Shown piece by piece: positions 19,071 through 24,160 of a DNA stretch of 24,160 nucleotides. The DNA is from Chromera velia (lineage: Eukaryota; Sar; Chromeraceae): NCBI GenBank assembly GCA_018398765.1, contig JAHBMJ010001960.1, positions 1 to 24,160 on the forward strand, written 5' to 3'. Numbering within the stretch: the first letter of the stretch is position 1; every line of letters begins with the position of its first letter. The position numbers were made by a program, and so were the translations under genes. The notes beneath the pieces are model-generated. The model had not been told where the DNA came from. It did no database searches and worked only from the letters and a program-made list of their open reading frames with translations.

Positions 19071-19396
19071 CCGCGGGCACTTGCATGCATCCATATAGAC
19101 TGAAAACGATAACAGGATAGAAGCTGCTTTCACAAGAACACGACTGACGTTTCAACCAATCAAAATGGTTTCCAAATGACCAAGAACGAACCACTATCAA
19201 ACAACAGTGCAATGGAAGGAGACGGCCGCGAGTACCGCGTCAAGGGCCTTTGACCTTGACATTGTGGTTACCGTAGAGCAGTCCCATTGCAGCTCCTACT
19301 GCGTGTCTACACCATGGGAGCGGTAGTCAAGAAAGTGAGGCTCCGGTTGCTCTGGCTGGGGCTTCTTCTTATCTATTTCGGAAAGGAGACGGGGAG
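19071..19396. other. Spacer between the RNase III gene and the long decayed reading frame
   Basis: Contains TGCATGCA at 19082-19089. An open frame at 19287-19529 includes a hydrophobic stretch (LRLLWLGLLLIYFG) but overlaps the next reading in another frame. No promoter was identified. Confidence 0.4.
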
Positions 19397-20389
19397 ATGG
19401 GGAGAGGCGGAGACGGGAGATACAAGAAGGAAGATTGGGAGGGCGAACGCACTGAGATGGTGTACAAACGGAAGCCTTCAAGCGAGCAGGCAAGGCGGCT
19501 GGCTGGAACGCAGCAGCCGAAGAAGCTGACAGGCATCCTCAGAGAGAATGGGAAGAGGAGAGAGACTGGCGTAGACGGACACTACCAAGGACTCCGAGAC
19601 ACCATACACAAAGGCCAGTCAAATTTTAAAGCAGATGGCGCCTCCGAAGTGGGCCAAAGCAGCGAGGGAGCCCCCCGAGGGGCAGCCAACGTTTTGCTCC
19701 CCCTCTCTTTCCCTCATGTATGCAGAAACGAAAGGGGCGCGCTATACGGGAAGGGCGCCACCACCAAAGTGCAGAACCTCCCCGGACCGGGGGTCATGGA
19801 GTCGACAGGACGCCACGCCCCAATGAACGGAGGAGGGCAGAACAAGAGCAGGGGGCGAAGCCCGGCCGGAATATCAAGCAGAAGAACAGACAGGGTTGAG
19901 GAGATGAACCGGCAGGCCCGGCACGTGAGGAAAGGGGGGAGGAAGTGGGGGCTTGGTCGCACGAACCTTCACACCGGCGACCGGGGAAGCACCAAACACA
20001 AAGGCCAGTCAATTTTTAAAACAGATGGTGAAGGCGAAGTGGACCAAAGCAGTAAGGGAGCCCCCCGAGGGGCAGCCAACTTGTCGCTTCCCCTTTCCCT
20101 TCCCTCTGTATGCAGAAACGAGAGAAGACAGCCGACCGAGATGACCGTAGAAGTGCAGAGACCCACTCAGGAGTCGGCACGAGGCTCTCCTCCGCCAATC
20201 AGCAGGGGAGACGACCCGATGACAACACCACCAAGGGGGGGGAACGAAGACAAGGGGGAATGGATGAGAAAAAAGAGGCTGAGAAGACGCTGTCGAACAG
20301 GCGTGGGAGGGGAGGGAAAGTGTGGGGGAACATTTTTGAGTGACTGTTCCTCTGTTGTGAAGACAGCGCTGCAGGGCATCTTAAACTAG
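19397..20389 (+). pseudogene. Unrecognised basic, glycine/arginine-rich reading, first part of the long frame
   Basis: 330 codons from ATG 19397 to TAG 20387-20389. Rich in Gly, Arg, Lys and Ser, with no known domain. It contains a 126-nt DNA repeat twice (19606-19731 and 19996-20121), exactly 390 nt apart and about 83% identical by eye, so each copy is in the same phase. Each copy ends in a pyrimidine run plus TATGCAG, which looks like a splice acceptor; part of this reading could therefore be intron. Downstream readings continue in the same frame after the stop. A purine-rich strand favours open frames by chance, so coding status is uncertain. Confidence 0.4.
19606..20121. repeat. 126-nt direct repeat, two copies 390 nt apart
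   Basis: Copies at 19606-19731 and 19996-20121 have equal length. They share ACACAAAGGCCAGTC at the start, the GC-rich word GAGCCCCCCGAGGGGCAGCC in the middle, and TATGCAGAAACGA at the end. Most differences lie in the pyrimidine run. The middle word contains a CCCC/GGGG mini-hairpin. Confidence 0.9.
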
Positions 20390-20464
20390 TTCACCCAAGC
20401 ACATGGGAGGACAGGGCGAAGCGCTGCCCAAATTGAAAACGAAGGAGAGAAGGAGCCGAGCGAT

Positions 20465-21091
20465 ATGGGAAGTATATATTTAGGGCGACCGGAGGTGGAT
20501 GCCCGGGGGCTGTGGCTCCTCTTTGTATTCCTCACTATCAGATATATCGTAGCAGAAGTGGGCAGAGTGAGACGAGGGAAGAAGAGAATTGGGATCTCTG
20601 TTTGCAGTATCGGATTTGAGGGAATCCAAAGACTTGTACGTATTGCAGACAAAGGAGTTAGAAAGGGGGTAGAAGCATGTCAGAAGATCGTACGCAGTGT
20701 GGGCAAAGCACTCCTGAAGGGAGTGAGGACCGCCGCTTGTGTATATTGGTGGAATCTACGTATTGCAGGCAGAGGAGTCAGAACGGTGGCGGGTGTATGG
20801 ACGGAATCTGGAGGGGGGGTTATCGGGGTGGCAATGATGGGAGGAGAGACGGACTACCATGGAGACTTAACCGAGCAGCGGGCCGGAATTTTACTCATAG
20901 CGATGCTCGGAAAGGTCTGCAGATACATGATTGAGACAGAGAGGGTTGATGAGGCGAGAGATGCGGGGGGGAGAGGACTCAAGAAGATACTGCAGACAGC
21001 GGTAGACATGCTTGCTGCAATTCTTGAGGCCGCGATCGTTCTCTTCTATGCCCCAGCCTTCATCCAGAGCGAGAACAATGAGTGGAGATAG
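20465..21091 (+). pseudogene. Unrecognised hydrophobic protein segment with about 20-residue amphipathic repeats
   Basis: 208 codons from ATG 20465 to TAG 21089-21091. Near the N-terminus is a membrane-like segment (GLWLLFVFLTIRYIVAEVG). Then come amphipathic units with related cores: RIADKGVRKGVEA, RSVGKALLKGVRTAA and RIAGRGVRTVAGV. The DNA under the first and third (20637-20663 and 20757-20783) is nearly identical and exactly 120 nt apart. After the stop the same frame continues for 529 codons, so the TAG probably interrupts one protein. I do not recognise a family. The layout suggests a protein lying on or in a membrane. Confidence 0.5.
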
Positions 21092-22693
21092 CAGCAGGTA
21101 TTAGTGCATCAAGTGACGATTTGCAGAGAGGGGGGGGACATAGGGGCACAGTTTGCGAGAGCGGCACTGATGCACTGTGGAGGATTATGCAGAAGAATTG
21201 TCAACCGGCTCCCCATCTTGGCGGTGCGAGGCACAGTGAGAGGACTTCAGCTGCTTGGAATTGCAGTAGCGATCCCCATTTTGATGATCGGGAAGTACTG
21301 GCCCGAGCCACTGTGGGCGATATTTTTGAAGCCAGTCCTTAAGGTCATCAGTGTAGCTGCCGACGTCCTAATTAAGGTAGTAGACAAAGAATCCCTGCAG
21401 AGGCTTGTGTGGGGACCCTGCTTGACTGCAGCTGCAGGAATAAAAGAGGCAGTCCAGAGGGTCTCAGGTGGGTTGTGCCAGATTCTGGGGGCCCTCATTG
21501 GGCGGGAACGGAAAAGAAAAGCGCAACAAAAGAAGAAAATGAGGGGGAAACGAGAGATGGAAAAGAAAAAGGCTAGAGAGGAGAGAGGGAAGGGGAGGAG
21601 CGCGTCAAGAAGGAGGGCGCAGGAGAATCATGTGTGGAAGTACCCGTACATGCGAATAGCCCTGGTGACAGTCGTCATCGTGGTTGTTGGAGGAGTGGCA
21701 GTATGGTCCCTAGCTGGGGGAATAAAACAAATCAGCAGGGCACAGACTGCGCCAACGTACGAATGCCCCCGCCCACTGCACGCTCGAGCTGCGGCTGCCA
21801 AGGAAGAGGTGCAGAGAACTCTAAAACTCGCTGAGGAGGTGGTCCACATCAGACTTCAAAGCACCCCTTTCCACCAACAGCCGAGCATCAAGGTCTGGAG
21901 GAGAACAAACAGGCATTGCAAACGTCATGTCTCCGTCAGGGGACAAATAGCTGCAGGCAATTGCACTGGGACAAGCGAGGAAGTGGAATGGCAGGGCGGC
22001 CTGCGCTGGCAAGGGTTTGCAAGCCACAACGCTGCAATTCACGCGCTGCATGGAAACATAGACACAGACCCGGAAGACAACACCCGCACAGACCGCGCGA
22101 AAGGCAGACCGACGGTTAGGCAACCGCTTGGAACTTTGTTGCACGATGGAGCCCCCGAACCTAGCCCCAGCACTGGGGCCAGCAGACGTGCCACTGAGGC
22201 TGAACAGAGGCAGCAGGGCAGGTGGGAGGAGGCAGGGGAAGGGTCCCAACTGCAATTCCTTATCCGCCAAGACAGCCCGGTGCCAAGCGCAGGCATTGCC
22301 AGCTCTAGAGGCAGCTCGGCACTGACGGGGAGGATGGAAGGAGACGGAGGATGGTGGAGGAGGAGGGAAGATGAAAGAGAGGAAATCGAGGCTGAAAGAA
22401 GGGGGGAGTGGTTCCACCCGGGCGCAGTTTGGGGAGGAGACGAGGAAGGAGAGGAAGAAAGACAGACACGCCAAGAAGTGCTCCAAGCCGAAATTGCGAT
22501 AGGCTATGAAGAGTTGGATAAGGCAAGTGAACTGCTCGGCGTGGTGGATGGGGCTCTTGCATCGGAGGACATGAGAAATGCGGCAGTTTACATGGAGCAA
22601 GCGGAGGAGGCGGTGAGGAGAGTGAGAGAGCTGATTGAAGAAGAATTGCCTCACCCCAACGTAGACTTCGATATGAGGGACATCGGCTATTAG
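21092..22693 (+). pseudogene. Unrecognised large membrane-protein-like reading, central part of the long frame
   Basis: The longest open frame in the window, open from 21092 (first ATG 21161; a GTG-like start at 21104) to TAG 22691-22693. In order it shows: more hydrophobic/amphipathic units with a membrane-like segment (LLGIAVAIPILMIGKYW); a strongly basic stretch at about 21509-21640; a clear transmembrane segment at 21650-21721 (IALVTVVIVVVGGVAVW); a Cys/His-containing middle; and an acidic, coiled-coil-like end holding the first copy of a 54-residue repeat (22490-22651). A basic run before a transmembrane helix fits a cytoplasmic N-side. No homologue is recognised. The opposite strand also has long open frames here, but they lack such structure. 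Confidence 0.6.
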
Positions 22694-23425
22694 GCGGTAG
22701 AAGCCCTCCGTCGAAAGTAGCTCCAGGTGGAAGCACGTATGGTGGAAATGAAAAAATAAATGGAGAGGAAAGAATTTGAACAAGAAATAACAACAGCACA
22801 CGAGAGAGCAGAAAATGTGGCGGAGCTGTTGTCGGTAGCCGAATCGGCGTGGGGGGCAGGAAACAACGAAGACGGAGACATCTTTTTGACAGAAGCAGAG
22901 ACGCAAGTAGAAGCCCTGAAGGTGATATTCGACAACATGCTCCCCAGGGCATGGGAGACGGGAGTAGACGTCTCTCCAGGTACCCCAGGTTTCTTTAGCC
23001 TCCAGGCCCTATTCGCCAGACAAGAGCCAATAAATGCAACGCTGGCACATGTCAGGTGGTTGAGACAGAGGTGGATTTGGGAGAGGGCGGAAGAAAGAGC
23101 AGGCAGACGGATTCAGCTCCAACGGTGGCTTCGCGACAACCCGCCTCCCAGTGAAGGAAGACAGAGTCAGCAGACAAATGGAGGGACAGGGGGACAGACA
23201 GCAAATGGGCCGACAGAGATGGAACGGGAGGGGAGGAGAGTGGAGGAGGGAGAGAAAGAAAACGTTGACCCGCAGACAAACGCGGAGATGAGAGAGAGAA
23301 TAGAGGCAGGGGTAAGAGAAAGACAAGCAGAAATAAGAAGAGGGCAAGGAGAGGGAAGGGGGCAGATGGGAGGATGGAGAAGGGGTTTTCTGTTTTTTAT
23401 CTTCACGCTTTCCTTCTGGAGCTAA
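22694..23425 (+). pseudogene. Continuation of the long frame: helical repeat copy 2 and basic/acidic tail
   Basis: The same frame continues past TAG 22718-22720 and TAA 22757-22759. From ATG 22760 it is open for 221 codons to TAA 23423-23425. It carries the second 54-residue helical repeat (22784-22945), which aligns without gaps to 22490-22651; 13 of 54 residues are identical and many more are similar. Then come an Arg/Glu/Trp-rich helix (RWLRQRWIWERAEERAG) and a charged Gly/Glu/Arg tail. If read alone, 22760-23425 could be a separate small protein. The phase-true repeat argues that it belongs with the part before it. Confidence 0.5.
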
Positions 23426-23806
23426 CAGACGACAGGAGTGGGGGCCATCATGGCAACAGAGATTCGGAGAAGCCACCCTCCGGCACTTTGACTTTCTGCA
23501 TCGATCACCCCACTGACTAGGCCAGGAGAGATGGGAACAGAATTTGAAGGAGATGAAGGGGAAGAGAAGGACAAAAGGGGAGGAGAAGACGAGCCAGAAA
23601 GTAAAATCCCAGGAATAGCCGGAGTGCTGAGTATTGTAGGAGGGACGGAGAGCGAGGAGACGGCTCATAGGGTCCTGCACGCTTACAACGGAAACATACC
23701 GACAAGCGGAGAAGAAAAGCCTCCAGAACTACGGACCGCCGCGGCCGAGAACGGCAGTGAAGAGGAGACAGAAGGGGGAGGAAGAGACCTGGATTCGATG
23801 ACTTAG
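23426..23806 (+). pseudogene. Continuation of the long frame: acidic segment
   Basis: Same frame, with TGA at 23489-23491 and TAG at 23804-23806. From ATG 23531 it reads a 91-codon, very acidic segment (EGDEGEEKDKRGGEDEPES) with a short hydrophobic patch (IPGIAGVLSIVGG). The pyrimidine-rich stretch at 23385-23445 just upstream ends in CAGACGACAG and could be the 3' end of an intron, which would explain the two stops at 23423 and 23489. Confidence 0.4.
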
Positions 23807-24160
23807 CCGCACCTGCAAGCAAGCAGCGCTGCTTCCAGTTCAGCCTCTAGTTCGGCTTCGAGTTCAGCCCCTGGAACCAGCACAAGGGGCGGGGGGTTTA
23901 CATTCATTCCTATTTCTGAAGTGATGCTTCCATCATACAGACTCCCAGACCCGGCGGGGGGAGCGCGGGAAGGGGGAGATGTAAGAACAGGTGCAGCTAC
24001 TGCAATGAAGAAACCCCAACATCCGGTGATTGCAGCTACCGCACCTCTCCAGAGTGGAGAGACAGGTTCAAAGCGGCGGAAGGTCCACAGCCTGGGAGAA
24101 AAAGAACAAGCGGAGCCAGACAGAAAACAACAAGGAAGGGGGGTTGGGAGCAGTGCAGGC
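23807..24160 (+). pseudogene. Continuation of the long frame to the window edge: Ser/Ala repeat and basic motif
   Basis: 118 codons, open to the last base. It starts with a Ser/Ala tract made of 12-bp-like units (GCTTCCAGTTCA family) and includes the basic cluster SKRRKVHSL, which looks like a nuclear localisation signal. It is cut by the window edge. It has no ATG near its start and begins right after a TAG, so I read it as part of the same decayed or multi-exon gene. Confidence 0.4.

Noticed and set aside
21821..22906. 361-codon reverse-strand open frame
   Set aside because: It mirrors the purine-rich long forward frame. Its Cys/Phe/Leu/Ser-rich translation is what the complement of Glu/Arg/Gly codons gives, and it shows no domain.
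23009..23680. 223-codon reverse-strand open frame (and 22305-22952)
   Set aside because: Same composition shadow; low-complexity Pro/Ser/Leu content without motifs.

Overview
The window is nuclear DNA from a eukaryote, seen as a graveyard of mobile elements. There are no ribosome-binding sites or bacterial operons. Two retrotransposon polyproteins of eukaryotic type (Ty3/gypsy and an APE-endonuclease LINE) are present, along with polypyrimidine-AG splice-acceptor-like sites, MITE-like elements and microsatellites. The palindrome TGCATGCA occurs about ten times, where less than one copy is expected by chance. That octamer is common in coccidian apicomplexans, so a coccidian, chromerid or other protist/alga is possible. 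This is a weak hint and I do not assign a species.

Layout. 1-3161 (or 3696): 3' part of a decayed Ty3/gypsy element with RT fragment, RNase H, integrase and a chromodomain-like tail, then a polypurine tract and the start of the 3' LTR at 2662. 3162-3696 and 9090-9624: a 535-bp direct repeat whose two copies differ at 11 positions by eye, all transitions. Between them, 3697-9089 is strongly pyrimidine-rich on the + strand, lacks recognisable coding sequence, carries many splice-site-like motifs, and ends in a degenerate tandem repeat of about 90 bp. 9962-13287: a 5'-truncated LINE (endonuclease, RT, C-terminal tail) with stops, a frame change and a histidine in place of the motif A catalytic aspartate.

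13,288-16,500 is AT-rich and holds hairpins, two short terminal-inverted-repeat elements that share an AGGCG terminus, a cluster of GGTAACC/GGTTACC palindromes, and one small unrecognised ORF (15353-15763). 16,635-16,892 is a long pyrimidine microsatellite followed by a purine run. 17,961-18,260 is a tandem array of fifteen 20-bp units. 18,423-19,070 encodes a protein with a clear RNase III fold signature but altered catalytic residues, and is the best candidate for a host gene.

19,397-24,160 is purine-rich and can be read in one frame for about 4.7 kb. Eight in-frame stops interrupt it, yet no frameshift is apparent. Two internal repeats keep this phase: a 126-nt repeat 390 nt apart and a 54-residue repeat 98 codons apart. 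The reading encodes basic, membrane-spanning and acidic/coiled segments that I do not recognise. It is the most intriguing part of the window: a decayed giant gene, an unknown transposon ORF, or a stop-tolerant reading frame. Across all three long readings about 11 of 17 internal stops are TAG.
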